The position numbers and the translations under genes are program-made. The notes under the pieces were generated by a model. It saw nothing but the letters and a program-made list of their open reading frames with translations, was not told the DNA's origin and did not search any database. Shown one piece after another: positions 15,313 to 23,987 of a DNA stretch of 64,000 nt. Numbering within the stretch: position 1 is the first letter of the stretch; each line of letters starts with the position of its first letter. The DNA lies in contig NZ_CP130427.1 of assembly GCF_030518795.1 (NCBI RefSeq), positions 2,666,001 to 2,730,000 on the forward strand. Direction: 5' to 3'. This stretch comes from Micromonospora sp. NBRC 110009. Lineage in GTDB: Bacteria; Actinomycetota; Actinomycetes; Mycobacteriales; Micromonosporaceae.

Positions 15313-18300
15313 TCACGCCTCCAGATCAGCCAGGACGGTGGGCAGCTGTCCGGCCACCCGGGCGACTGCGGCGGGGGTGGTGTCCAGGTGCTCCAGCAGC
15401 CCGTTGACGTACGACACGTCGACGCGGACCTTCTGCACGCGTCCGTCGACGTCCCGCATCACGAACTCGCGGAAGCCGAGCCGGGCGGCGGAGCCGGCGT
15501 CGGCCTGGGAGAGCGAGGCCAGGGTGGCCTCGTAGCCGTCGTTGACCGGCACCCGGAGCAGCCGGAGCGCCTCGGAGGCGATCTCGGTGTCCTCGGCGAT
15601 CCGGCCGACGAAGACCGTGGAGACCAGGTTCTGGACGTCGAGGCCGAGGATGTCCTTCGGGTTCTGCGAGGCGACCAGGGCGGCCAGGTTCCACTTGCGG
15701 GAGTCGCGGGCGAGGCGGACCAGGAACGACCGCCCGGACCGCCAGCCCTCCATGAAGTGCGCCTCGTCCAGGCCGACCAGTTTGCGGGAGGACATCGAGC
15801 CGCCGTAGCAGCGCCGGACGGCGAGCCGGTGCGCGGTGTGCAGCATCGGCAGGGCGAGGGCCTCCTCGGCCGACCAGTACTCGCGCTCGATCTTGAGGTC
15901 GGGCAGCCGGAGCCCGGCCATGGTGATCACGGTGAGCGCCGCGTCGGCGCCGAGCAGCCCCTCCGGCGGCCGGCCGAAGAAGAGCATGGCGAGCGGCATC
16001 TCGGCGGTGTCCAGCAGCAGGTTGGCCAGCTCCCGGCCGGCGTCGTCGTCCAGCCCCTGGAGGCAGGCGACCACGTCGTCCAGGGTGGACGTCTCCTCCG
16101 CCGGCACCTGGCGTACGGCGTGCCGGAACAGGGTGGCGGTGGACGCCTCCCGGGCCACCTGCGGCGGCACCAGCATCATGCAGATGTCCTGCACCAGCAT
16201 GCGCCGCTCGGCGCGGGCGTTGGAGACGGCGATCTCGTATTCCCGGTCGCCCGCCGCGCCGCTGCTGAACTCGCTGCGCAGCGGCGTCGGGATCAGCGCG
16301 TACGGGGCGAGGGTGCCCTGCTCGGAACCGGTCAGGTTGAGCACCCGCGAGTAGGGCGCCAGCTCCGGCATGGCGCAGAGCCGGGCCAGCGGGCCGGACG
16401 GGTCGAGCAGGGTCACCTGCACGCCCCGCCGGGCGGCGAGGTAGCCGAGCGCGCCGAGCAGGGTGGACTTGCCGCCGCCCGGCTCGGCGACGAAGACGGC
16501 GAGGCCGGAGCGCTCGCGTACCTCCATCGGGAAGTGCAGGTCGAGGAAGACCGGGCGGCGGCAGGTGCCGGCGGTCCGGCCGATCAGGTCGCCGCGCCGG
16601 TCGCCGACGGTGGAGGCGGCCTGCGGCAGGGCGGCGGCGAGCAGGTTGACCGGCATCCGGCGGACGTAGCCGGTGTTGGCGATCGGCTCGCCGGGGATGA
16701 ACTCCCGGGCCAGCCAGTCCTGGTTCTTGGGGTGCTGGAGCGAGATGCGCAGCTCGCGGGAGTAGAGCTGGATGAGCCGGCGGGCCCGCTCCAGGCACTC
16801 CTCGCGGGTCCGGCCGCCCACCGCGATCCGGTGCCAGCCGTGCGCGCGCGCCGAGTCGACCGGCAGGCCGGTGGTCATCTCGTCGCCGATCACCAGCGCC
16901 CGCTTGGCGAGCCGCTCCAGCTCCGGTGGGGCGTCGATGCCGTGTTCCGCGTAGTCGAGCTGCTGCGACCGGATCATCCGGAGCCGGTGCTCCAGGTTCC
17001 GGAAGGAGTCGCCCGGGCCGAGGATGTCCACCCGGGTGGAGAGTTCCATCGGCCACGGCAGCCGCTCGTGGAAGTGCAGCCAGGGCTCGTGCCGCTCGGG
17101 GATCTCCAGCGGCTCCATCCGGCCCACCGCGAGCACGGCGACGTGCCGTTCCTCGCCGGTCATCCGGTTGACCAGCTTCACCGTGGAGCCGTACGGCGTC
17201 CGGTAGCGCTCGACCTGCTCGGTGAGGGCGAGCAGGTCACCGCGCTCCCACTGGCCGTTGCCGGCTGGCGAGAGGGCACCGGGTGGCGCCATGCAGAGCG
17301 CGACCGAGCGGTAGAGCAGCCATTCCAGTTCCTGCGCGGTGACCCGGCGGCCGCGCATGCCGAACGCGCCGAGCACCTCGTCGAACTGCTCGACCGTGCG
17401 GCCCAGCCGTCGGCGTTCGCCGTCGGCGGTGCCCCGGCCGAAGGTACGCAGCAGCCGTTCGGTGAGCGTGTCGCCGAGCGACCGGCGGGCGAAGGTGACG
17501 CCGAGGTAGGTCTGCCCCTCGGCGTGGTTGACCGCCATCAGGTGCCGCTGGGCGGCGACCAGATGGTCGGCCCAGCCGGCCGTGCCGGGCACGTCGGGCA
17601 GCGGCGCGGCGGTGTGCGCGTCGATGGTGCGGGCCCACTCGTCGGCCGGGAACGGGCGGGTGGTCCGGCGCAGGTGCAGCCGGAAGCCGGCGAGGCCGGC
17701 GTACTGCTCGGAGATGGCCGAGAGCAGCGCCTCCCGCTCGGCGTCGGGGCGGAACGCCCAGCGCACCTCGGGCAGCCAGTACCAGGCGGTGACGGTGTTG
17801 GGGGTGAAGGTGAGGTGACCGGCGATCTCGGTGATCGCCAGCTCCACCGACGGGTCGCGGTCGCCGAACTTGATCTTCGGAGGGTGGACCTGGACCGGCT
17901 TGGCGGACCGGCTCCGCTCCGCGGACCGCTGCCGGGGCGGGGTCACCGCCCGGCGCGGCGGCGGGGCCAACTCCCGGCTGGGCGCGGCGGCCACCTCGCG
18001 GCTGGCCGTCCGGGCCGTCTCCGCCGTTCGCCGGTCGCCGCGGCGACCGGGTCGCTCAACGGTCGGCTCCGGGTCGGTCGGCTCGGGCTCGGCGGTCGGT
18101 CGCAGCGCGGGGAGTCGGTCGCCGGGCTGGTGCGGCAGCCGGGTCCGAACGGGTGCCGGGTCGAGGGCCGGGGGCTGGTCGGGCGGCCCGACGGGTCGGG
18201 CCGGGGCGCGGGTGAGCTCCGGCGGCTCGGCGGCGCGGGGCAGGGCCCGGTCGACCTCGGCGACCTCCCGGGTCCGGGGAACCTGCCGCACCCCGGCCGG

Positions 18301-18789
18301 GTTCTCCCGGGGGGCGGCCGCCGCCTCGTCGTCGTCGACGGGGCGGCGCTCGACGGGTGACGGAACCGGCCCGGTGGGGGCGGCGTGCTGGTGCGGGATC
18401 GGCAGGGCCTCCCGCCCCACGCCGCGCCGCGGGGGCGCCACCACCGGGGTCGGCTCCACCGGTGCCACGGTGTCGGGCTGGGCCGCGGGTGGGCTCGCCG
18501 GCCGGCGTCGCCCGCCGGGCTGCGCCCCGCCGAAGAGGTCGAGGAAGGGCGAGTCGATGTCGCCGTTGTCGCCGACCGCGGAGCCCCGCTGCTCCTGCCC
18601 GGGGTTGCGCGCCGGCCGGGGTGGCTGGAAGACGCCGACCCGCCCCTGCCCGGGGCTGCTGGCCAGGGCCGGGTCGAGGACGACCTCGTCCAGCTCCTCG
18701 TCCTCTGGGTAGTCGAACGATCGCGCTCGGTTACCGTACGGACCGGCCGGGCGTCCGGCCGGAGAACCCGGCGTGGAAGAGCGACTCAT
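15313..18789 (-). CDS. VirB4-like secretion ATPase with long disordered N terminus
   Basis: The 1158-residue protein starts at ATG 18789. Residues 1-300 are rich in Pro, Arg, Ala and Glu with no predicted fold. A VirB4-type N-terminal domain spans about 310-700. The ATPase follows, with Walker A EPGGGKST (769-776), Walker B LVGLDEAHF (1004-1012) and a sensor block ASQNPKD (1040-1046), all intact. VirB4 ATPases power assembly and substrate transfer in type IV secretion systems. It is preceded by the two small membrane genes and followed directly by the VirB6-like gene, so it is the energy centre of this operon. The long disordered N terminus is unusual and might bind partners. Confidence 0.85.
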   Translation of the reverse strand: MSRSSTPGSPAGRPAGPYGNRARSFDYPEDEELDEVVLDPALASSPGQGRVGVFQPPRPARNPGQEQRGSAVGDNGDIDSPFLDLFGGAQPGGRRRPASPPAAQPDTVAPVEPTPVVAPPRRGVGREALPIPHQHAAPTGPVPSPVERRPVDDDEAAAAPRENPAGVRQVPRTREVAEVDRALPRAAEPPELTRAPARPVGPPDQPPALDPAPVRTRLPHQPGDRLPALRPTAEPEPTDPEPTVERPGRRGDRRTAETARTASREVAAAPSRELAPPPRRAVTPPRQRSAERSRSAKPVQVHPPKIKFGDRDPSVELAITEIAGHLTFTPNTVTAWYWLPEVRWAFRPDAEREALLSAISEQYAGLAGFRLHLRRTTRPFPADEWARTIDAHTAAPLPDVPGTAGWADHLVAAQRHLMAVNHAEGQTYLGVTFARRSLGDTLTERLLRTFGRGTADGERRRLGRTVEQFDEVLGAFGMRGRRVTAQELEWLLYRSVALCMAPPGALSPAGNGQWERGDLLALTEQVERYRTPYGSTVKLVNRMTGEERHVAVLAVGRMEPLEIPERHEPWLHFHERLPWPMELSTRVDILGPGDSFRNLEHRLRMIRSQQLDYAEHGIDAPPELERLAKRALVIGDEMTTGLPVDSARAHGWHRIAVGGRTREECLERARRLIQLYSRELRISLQHPKNQDWLAREFIPGEPIANTGYVRRMPVNLLAAALPQAASTVGDRRGDLIGRTAGTCRRPVFLDLHFPMEVRERSGLAVFVAEPGGGKSTLLGALGYLAARRGVQVTLLDPSGPLARLCAMPELAPYSRVLNLTGSEQGTLAPYALIPTPLRSEFSSGAAGDREYEIAVSNARAERRMLVQDICMMLVPPQVAREASTATLFRHAVRQVPAEETSTLDDVVACLQGLDDDAGRELANLLLDTAEMPLAMLFFGRPPEGLLGADAALTVITMAGLRLPDLKIEREYWSAEEALALPMLHTAHRLAVRRCYGGSMSSRKLVGLDEAHFMEGWRSGRSFLVRLARDSRKWNLAALVASQNPKDILGLDVQNLVSTVFVGRIAEDTEIASEALRLLRVPVNDGYEATLASLSQADAGSAARLGFREFVMRDVDGRVQKVRVDVSYVNGLLEHLDTTPAAVARVAGQLPTVLADLEA

Positions 18790-18838
18790 GCGATCGCCTC
18801 ACCCGCGTCGTTCGGCTGCGCCGTCGGCGTACGCCCGG

Positions 18839-19201
18839 TCATGCCAGTTCCTCCCGGATCCTGATCCGGCTCGCCACCAGGCGCGGGTCGCGCAGCTCGG
18901 CGGCCGGCTCCCGGGTGCGCCGCCAGTCCGTCAGCGCGGTCCGGATGACCATGCGCGCCGGCCGGTCCGGGTCGACGTACCGGAAGACAAACGAGGTGGT
19001 CACGATGGCCAGCGAGATCTCCCAGGCGGGAAAGAGCTCCACCTGCAGCGTGAACAGCCAGTGGATGAACATGTAGAGGGGCACGAGCAGCATGAACAGG
19101 CCGTACTGGGCGTATGGAAGGTGGACGGGAAGGGTGTAGCCGGGCGGCCCGAGGTAGACGAGACGAGCCCGGTAGATGTCGTCGTCGGTGCGCAGCCGCA
19201 T
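18839..19201 (-). CDS. VirB3/PrgI-like small membrane protein
   Basis: The 120-residue protein from ATG 19201 has two adjacent membrane helices (about 33-55 and 60-78), a cytosolic N terminus containing YLGPPGYTLP, and a basic C-terminal tail. Size, topology and position immediately before the VirB4-like gene fit VirB3 or PrgI, the small partners of VirB4. No diagnostic motif is available for this family at this length, so the assignment is by context. Confidence 0.65.
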   Translation of the reverse strand: MRLRTDDDIYRARLVYLGPPGYTLPVHLPYAQYGLFMLLVPLYMFIHWLFTLQVELFPAWEISLAIVTTSFVFRYVDPDRPARMVIRTALTDWRRTREPAAELRDPRLVASRIRIREELA

Positions 19202-19213
19202 GGTCGCCGGCGC

Positions 19214-19528
19214 CTATTCGAAGATCAGCTTGATCAGGTAGTCGCCGACGAAGAAGAGTGTGGCCGCGCCGGCGATGAAGGCCAGGCCGATGATGGCGAT
19301 GGCCGAGCTGGTCAGCACCTTGGAGATCTCACCCCGGCTGGCGCGTCCGATGAAGATGACGCCGAGCACCGCGAGCAGGATCGGCGCGATCTTGCTGGCG
19401 AAGAAGGAGACGACGCCGCTGGTGTCGATGCCCTTCGGCGCGGGCTCGGCGAGTGGAGTCGACGCCAGGGTGTGGAGCGCGTGGTCGACGGCGGACGTCG
19501 CCGTCGCCAGGAGCTCGATGGCGATCAC
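19214..19528 (-). CDS. VirB2/TrbC-like pilin-type membrane protein
   Basis: The 104-residue protein starts at GTG 19528, with GAGG 7 nt upstream. Residues 35-100 contain two hydrophobic helices (SKIAPILLAVLGVIFIG and a second ending FIAGAATLFFVG) joined by a short charged loop, RASRGEISK. That hairpin is the mature form of VirB2/TrbC-type pilins and of their Gram-positive counterparts. It is the first gene of the operon, 12 nt before the VirB3-like gene. Whether it assembles into a pilus in a Gram-positive cell is unknown. Confidence 0.62.
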   Translation of the reverse strand: MIAIELLATATSAVDHALHTLASTPLAEPAPKGIDTSGVVSFFASKIAPILLAVLGVIFIGRASRGEISKVLTSSAIAIIGLAFIAGAATLFFVGDYLIKLIFE

Positions 19529-19884
19529 TGAAACCTCCCCAGGTCGCGGCCGGCGGCGCCGCGTGTGGTGCAGTAGGCAAGCGTGGCGGGATGGTGCTTC
19601 TCGGGTGCAGCGTTCGCGACCCTGCGTTCGTCACCCACCACGGACGGTGGCGAACTTTGAGGGGATTTGTCCCGCTTCGGCCCTCCCTCCAGGCTTCGCC
19701 ATCCCGATGCTGGGCAATTCCAAAGCGTACGGCCCGGGCACCTTTGCGACAACCCGCGAAGAGTCGACCCGAACCGACCCGGACGACCGATCGTACACCT
19801 GTTTCAATCGGCATGTCAGCGCCCGTGTGGGCGGTACCCGCCGGGGCCGCCGGAGGCCCTGCTGGCGACCGGTACTGTCGGGTC
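19529..19884. promoter_or_regulatory. Divergent promoter region of the T4SS-like operon and folP; -10 TACTGT at 19873-19878 (+)
   Basis: This 356-bp region holds no supported gene. It must carry the minus-strand promoter of the secretion-like operon and the folP promoter. For folP, TACTGT (19873-19878) is followed by 6 nt and GTG 19885, predicting a leaderless mRNA. For the minus strand no clear -10/-35 pair was found. Confidence 0.5.
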
Positions 19885-20751
19885 GTGACCGATCTGGTAC
19901 AGGCACCGGCCCCGGTGGTGATGGGCGTCCTCAACGTCACGCCCGACTCCTTCTCGGACGGTGGCAGATACGCCGATCTCGACGCCGCCGTCGGACACGG
20001 AGTGCGACTGCGCCAGGCCGGCGCGGACCTGGTCGACGTGGGCGGCGAGTCCACCCGGCCCGGCGCCGACCGGGTGGACGCGGCGACCGAGATCGCCCGC
20101 GTGCTGCCGGTGATCCGCGAGCTGAGCGCCGCCGGTATCCCGGTCAGCATCGACACCAGCCGGGCCCGGGTGGCCGAGGCGGCGCTCGGCGCCGGGGCCG
20201 ACGTGGTCAACGACGTCTCCGGCGGGCTGGCCGACCCGGACATGGCCCGGGTGGTCCGGGACGCCGGCTACCCGTGGGTGCTCATGCACTGGCGCGGCCA
20301 CTCCCGCGAGATGCGGGACCTGGCCACCTACACCGACGTGGTGGCCGACGTCCGGGCCGAACTGAGCCAGCGCGTCGACGCGGCGCTCGCCGCCGGGGTC
20401 GCCGCCGATCGGATCATCATCGACCCCGGGCTCGGCTTCGCGAAGACCGCCGCGCACAACTGGGAACTCAGCGCCCGCCTGCCCGAGCTGGTCGACCTCG
20501 GCTTCCCGCTGCTCTTCGGGGCCAGCCGCAAGTCGTACCTGGGCCGGCTGCTTTCCGACGCCGACGGCGGCCCCCGACCCACGTCGGGCCGCGAGGCGGC
20601 CACCATCGCCACCAGCCTCCTCGCCGTCGCGGCCGGCGCCTGGGGGGTTCGGGTGCACGACGTCCGGGGCACCACCGACGCGCTCGCCGTCTGGCGGGCC
20701 ACCGGCTGCCCGCGCCTGGTGACCCGCACCGCCGACGAAGGGGACCGATGA
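19885..20751 (+). CDS. folP: Dihydropteroate synthase
   Basis: FolP joins 6-hydroxymethyl-dihydropterin diphosphate with p-aminobenzoate; it is the sulfonamide target. The 288-residue protein contains the signature VMGVLNVTPDSFSDGG, the second motif DVGGESTRPG, IDTSRARVAEAAL, DVSGGLADP, DPGLGFAKT, and the phosphate-binding GASRKSYLG near the C terminus. GTG 19885 was chosen because it directly precedes the conserved N-terminal strand and fits the leaderless promoter; ATG 19813 in the same frame would add 24 unsupported residues. folB follows with an ATGA overlap. Confidence 0.94.
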   Translation: MTDLVQAPAPVVMGVLNVTPDSFSDGGRYADLDAAVGHGVRLRQAGADLVDVGGESTRPGADRVDAATEIARVLPVIRELSAAGIPVSIDTSRARVAEAALGAGADVVNDVSGGLADPDMARVVRDAGYPWVLMHWRGHSREMRDLATYTDVVADVRAELSQRVDAALAAGVAADRIIIDPGLGFAKTAAHNWELSARLPELVDLGFPLLFGASRKSYLGRLLSDADGGPRPTSGREAATIATSLLAVAAGAWGVRVHDVRGTTDALAVWRATGCPRLVTRTADEGDR

Positions 20752-21107
20752 CCGACCGGATCGAGCTGACCGGCCTGCGCGCGCACGGCCGGCACGGCGT
20801 CTACGCCTTCGAGCGCGCCCAGGGCCAGGAGTTCGTGGTCGACGCGGTGCTCGAACTCGACCTCGCCCCGGCCGCCCGCTCCGACGAGGTCACCGACACC
20901 GTGCACTACGGCGAGCTGGCCGAGCGGCTGGTCGCGGTGATCACCGGCGAGCCGGTCAACCTGATCGAGACGCTCGCCGACCGGCTGCTCGCGGTCTGCC
21001 TGGCCGAGCCGCTGGTCGCCGCCGCCACCGTCACCGTGCACAAGCCGGAGGCCCCGATCCCGCACACCTTCCGGGATGTGGCCGTCACGATGCGGCGTAC
21101 CCGGTGA
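20748..21107 (+). CDS. folB: Dihydroneopterin aldolase
   Basis: FolB converts 7,8-dihydroneopterin to 6-hydroxymethyl-dihydropterin. The 119-residue protein is of normal length and shows the family motifs GLRAHGRHGVYAFER, DEVTDTVHYGELAE, LIETLADRLL and VHKPEAPIPHTF. Its ATG overlaps the folP stop (ATGA), and its stop overlaps the folK GTG, so folP, folB and folK are translationally coupled. Confidence 0.94.
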   Translation: MTDRIELTGLRAHGRHGVYAFERAQGQEFVVDAVLELDLAPAARSDEVTDTVHYGELAERLVAVITGEPVNLIETLADRLLAVCLAEPLVAAATVTVHKPEAPIPHTFRDVAVTMRRTR

Positions 21108-21631
21108 GCCGCGCCGTGCTGTCGATCGGCAGCAATCTCGGCGACCGGCTGGCCCACCTCCGCTCGGCGGTGGCCTCCTTCGGCGACACCGTGCTGGTGG
21201 TCTCCGGCGTCTACGAGACTCCACCGTGGGGGGACGCCGACCAGCCCGCGTACCTGAACGCGGCGGTGCTGGTCGCGGACCCGGCGGCCGGCCCGGACGA
21301 CTGGCTGGCGCGGGCCCGGGCCGCCGAGGCGGCGGCCGGGCGGACCCGCGACCCGGAGCGGCGGTACGGGCCGCGCACCCTGGACGTCGATGTCATCGCG
21401 GTCTGGGACGAGGCCGGTGAGCCGGTGCTGCGCGACGCGGCCGAGCTGACCCTGCCGCATCCCCGCGCCCACCTGCGCGCCTTCGTGCTGCGGCCGTGGA
21501 TCGACATCGAACCGCACGGCCGGCTGCCCGGGCACGGCTGGCTGACCGATCTGCTCAACGCCGAGCCGCTGGCCGGGGACGCCCTGGAACTCAGCCCTCG
21601 GCCGGATCTGGCGTTAGAGTCGGACACATGA
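21104..21631 (+). CDS. folK: 6-hydroxymethyl-7,8-dihydropterin pyrophosphokinase
   Basis: FolK activates hydroxymethyl-dihydropterin with ATP to feed FolP. The 175-residue protein has the motifs LSIGSNLGDR, SGVYETPPWG, AYLNAAVLV, the ATP/Mg loop RYGPRTLDVDVI, and LPHPRAHLRAFVLRP. It starts at GTG 21104, overlapping the folB stop. Its own stop overlaps an ATG at 21628 that opens a nine-codon frame. Confidence 0.94.
   Translation: MSRAVLSIGSNLGDRLAHLRSAVASFGDTVLVVSGVYETPPWGDADQPAYLNAAVLVADPAAGPDDWLARARAAEAAAGRTRDPERRYGPRTLDVDVIAVWDEAGEPVLRDAAELTLPHPRAHLRAFVLRPWIDIEPHGRLPGHGWLTDLLNAEPLAGDALELSPRPDLALESDT
21615..21620 (+). promoter_or_regulatory. -10-like box at the end of folK
   Basis: TAGAGT lies inside the last codons of folK, 7 nt before ATG 21628. 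The geometry is that of the other leaderless promoters in this window and could give a separate transcript for the downstream DUF3180 gene. Confidence 0.45.
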
Positions 21632-21654
21632 CCCAGTGGAGCCGGACGGCATGA
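21628..21654 (+). CDS. Possible 8-residue leader peptide between folK and the DUF3180 gene
   Basis: ATG 21628 overlaps the folK stop (ATGA) and opens the frame MTQWSRTA. Its TGA stop overlaps the ATG of the DUF3180 gene at 21651, again as ATGA. The -10-like TAGAGT 7 nt upstream would make it the first frame on a leaderless transcript. Chance cannot be excluded for so short a frame. Confidence 0.3.
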   Translation: MTQWSRTA

Positions 21655-22181
21655 GCCAGGCGCAGTTCCCGCGCGACCCGGAACGGTGGCGGATGGGTCC
21701 GACCCGGATCTCCACGCTGGTGGTGGCGGGCCTGGGCGCCGCCGCCGTGGCGTGGCTGCTGATCAGCAGCTTCTACTACGACGTGGTGCCCCGGCTGCCC
21801 TGGTTGCCGGTGGTCACGCTGGCCGGCCTCGCGGTGCTGGAGGGCTACGCCGCGGTCAACACCCGCAACCGGATCGAGCGTCGGCCCGGCCGCGACCCGG
21901 TGAACCCGCTGCTGGTCGCCCGGTTCGTCGTGCTGGCCAAGGCGTCGGCACTGGCCGGGGCCATCTTCGCCGGGTTCTACGCCGGACTCACCGGCTGGCT
22001 CTTCGTCGAGCGGACCAACGCCGCCGTCGGCGACCGGCCGGCCGGCGGGGCCGGGCTGCTCGCCTCCCTCGCGCTGGTCGCCGCGGCGCTCTGGCTGGAA
22101 CGGTCCTGCCGGGTGCCGGAGCAGGAGGACGACGAGGACCGCGAGCCGGGCGACCGGGAGACTCCCCGCGGCCGCCTCTGA
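21651..22181 (+). CDS. DUF3180 membrane protein
   Basis: The 176-residue protein from ATG 21651 has four hydrophobic segments (about 20-40, 48-66, 88-112 and 130-150) and an acidic, charged tail (EQEDDEDREPGDRE). The family DUF3180 is found next to folK in many actinobacteria and has no known function. A GTG at 21636 in the same frame is an alternative start; GGAG 10 nt before ATG 21651 favours the latter. Confidence 0.8.
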   Translation: MSQAQFPRDPERWRMGPTRISTLVVAGLGAAAVAWLLISSFYYDVVPRLPWLPVVTLAGLAVLEGYAAVNTRNRIERRPGRDPVNPLLVARFVVLAKASALAGAIFAGFYAGLTGWLFVERTNAAVGDRPAGGAGLLASLALVAAALWLERSCRVPEQEDDEDREPGDRETPRGRL

Positions 22182-22300
22182 TCAGGGGTTCCCACCCACC
22201 CGTTCCCGCAGGTACCGTCCTCGGCGACCGGAGAGCAACGGCCGCCGCCGGTCCGCGGGGTGTCGGACCTGGACGGCCGCCGAAGTGGGAGGCGCGGGCC

Positions 22301-23524
22301 ATGGGGTACGACGAGACGGGCCGGAGCGCGCCGGCGGACGCGTCGTCCGGCGTACCGGCCGCCGTGCTGGAGAACGTCTTCGACGACCCGTCGCACGGCG
22401 AGCCCGGCCGGGACCGGATCGCGGTCCACGTGGTGTGGGAGGTCCTGCTGCTGGCCGGCCTGGCCGCGGTCACCTGGCTGCTCTGGCGGGAGAACCCGGA
22501 CGCGTTGCGGGGTGCCGGCCTGAAGTCGCTCCTGGTCGACGTGGTCGGGCTCGGGCTGCTCGCCCTCGCCGCCGGGCTGAGCCTGCGCGCCGCCGCGGTC
22601 AACCTGGCCGTCGGCCCGGTCGCGGTGGCCGCCGCCCTGCACTTCGCCGAACAGGGCGACCGGGGCCTGCGGGAGGCGCTGCTGCCGGCGCTGGCGGTGG
22701 CGGCGCTCGGCGGGCTGGCGCTCGGCCTGGTCGTCGTCGTGCTGCACGTGCCGGGCTGGGCGGCCAGCCTGGCCGGGGCGGCGGCGGTGATCGTGTACAT
22801 CGAGCGGCGCACCTTCCCGGTCGTCGTCCAGGGTGCGTACGACCCCCGGCGCACCGCGCTCTACCTCTTCGTCGGCTTCGCCGCGGTGGCCGTCCTCGGC
22901 GGGCTCTTCGGGGCGATCAAGCCGGTCCGACGGCTGGTCGGCCGGTTCCGGCCGGTCGCCGATCCGGCCCGGCGGCGCGGCGCCGTCGCCGCGACCGTGA
23001 CCATGCTGGCCCTGGCCGGCTCCACGGTCCTTGCTCTGCTCGGCGGCGTGCTGATCGCCGCCAACGGGTCCGGCCCGGTCGTCCCGGGCACCGGGCTGGA
23101 CTGGACGGTGCTGGCGGTGGGCGCCGTGCTGCTCGCCGGCACCAGCGCGTACGGGCGGCGCGGCGGCATCTTCGGCGCGCTGCTCGCGGTCGGCCTGGTC
23201 GAGGTCTTCCTGGCCTGGGCGACGGCCCGCGGCTGGACGGTCAGCCGGTGGGCCCTCGGCGCGGCCGCGCTCGGCGTCGGGCTGCTGGCCACCCGCCTGG
23301 TCGAGACGTTCGGCCGGCCGCGCGTGCCCGGCGCCGGCACGGTGGAGGTCGGGCCGCCCGGGGACGGCACCATCAGCAGCGGCTGGGCCCTGACCCCGCA
23401 GCCGGAGCAGGCCGACACGTGGCCCTCGGTGCTGCCGATCCGCACCACGGACACGGCGGTCGACGCCTGGGACGCACCCCGCTGGGAGACCGGGCCGCGG
23501 CGGTGGGAGGACGACGACCGCTGA
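22301..23524 (+). CDS. Polytopic membrane protein resembling sugar ABC transporter permeases
   Basis: The 407-residue protein starts at ATG 22301, with GGAGG 8 nt upstream. About ten hydrophobic helices run from residue 48 to 345, with the glycine-rich pairing and repeated GLLALAAGLSLRAAAVNLAVGP-like pattern that recall BPD_transp_2 permeases of the RbsC type. The C-terminal ~60 residues are hydrophilic. No ATPase or binding-protein gene is adjacent, so it may be a domesticated permease-like protein with a different role. Confidence 0.55.
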   Translation: MGYDETGRSAPADASSGVPAAVLENVFDDPSHGEPGRDRIAVHVVWEVLLLAGLAAVTWLLWRENPDALRGAGLKSLLVDVVGLGLLALAAGLSLRAAAVNLAVGPVAVAAALHFAEQGDRGLREALLPALAVAALGGLALGLVVVVLHVPGWAASLAGAAAVIVYIERRTFPVVVQGAYDPRRTALYLFVGFAAVAVLGGLFGAIKPVRRLVGRFRPVADPARRRGAVAATVTMLALAGSTVLALLGGVLIAANGSGPVVPGTGLDWTVLAVGAVLLAGTSAYGRRGGIFGALLAVGLVEVFLAWATARGWTVSRWALGAAALGVGLLATRLVETFGRPRVPGAGTVEVGPPGDGTISSGWALTPQPEQADTWPSVLPIRTTDTAVDAWDAPRWETGPRRWEDDDR

Positions 23525-23580
23525 GCGGCGCGATGCCCGGGACCGGACGCGTCCGGCGGGCCCGACCTGATCTCGCCGGT

Positions 23581-23586
23581 TAGGCT
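23581..23586 (+). promoter_or_regulatory. -10 box for a leaderless 102-residue protein mRNA
   Basis: TAGGCT is followed by 6 nt (CGGCGC) and ATG 23593. No Shine-Dalgarno sequence is present. Confidence 0.65.
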
Positions 23587-23592
23587 CGGCGC

Positions 23593-23901
23593 ATGAGCGA
23601 CACTCCCACCACTGGCGCCGGCGGACGTACCTTCGACGAGCTCGACAAGCTCTCCACCGAGGAGCTGCGCGAGCAGGCCCTCCACCTGGCCTGGAAGCGT
23701 CGCGACCTCGGGTTCTTCTGGTCGGTGGTGCGGCATCTGCCGAACGCGGACGAGGCGGCGGCCCTGGACGGCGCCGTCAACTCGGTGGGGCCGACGATCG
23801 ACGAGTGGAACGCCCTGTGGCGGGAGCTGACCGGCCACGGCTACGAGGAGAATGCCCCGGTGCTGCGGGCCGCCTTCATCGACTACCTGCTGAAGCACTG
23901 A
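23593..23901 (+). CDS. Conserved small actinobacterial protein of unknown function
   Basis: The 102-residue protein is predicted soluble and helical, with a polar N terminus and the segments ELDKLSTEELREQAL, WKRRDLGFFWSVVRHLPNADEA and LRAAFIDYLLKH. The pattern of aromatic and acidic residues suggests a compact helical bundle. I do not recognise a function. The start is fixed by the leaderless promoter geometry. Confidence 0.72.
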   Translation: MSDTPTTGAGGRTFDELDKLSTEELREQALHLAWKRRDLGFFWSVVRHLPNADEAAALDGAVNSVGPTIDEWNALWRELTGHGYEENAPVLRAAFIDYLLKH

Positions 23902-23987
23902 TCACCCCGATGGCCGTTCGCCGGCCAGCGGCGGTCGCGCGTACGCGCAGGTTTGCCCGGCGAGGTGGGCCGGGAACTGACCGCCCC

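Noticed and set aside
7041..19528. Integrative conjugative element
   Set aside because: No relaxase, integrase, replication gene, direct repeats at the ends or composition shift was seen; only the channel-type genes are present.
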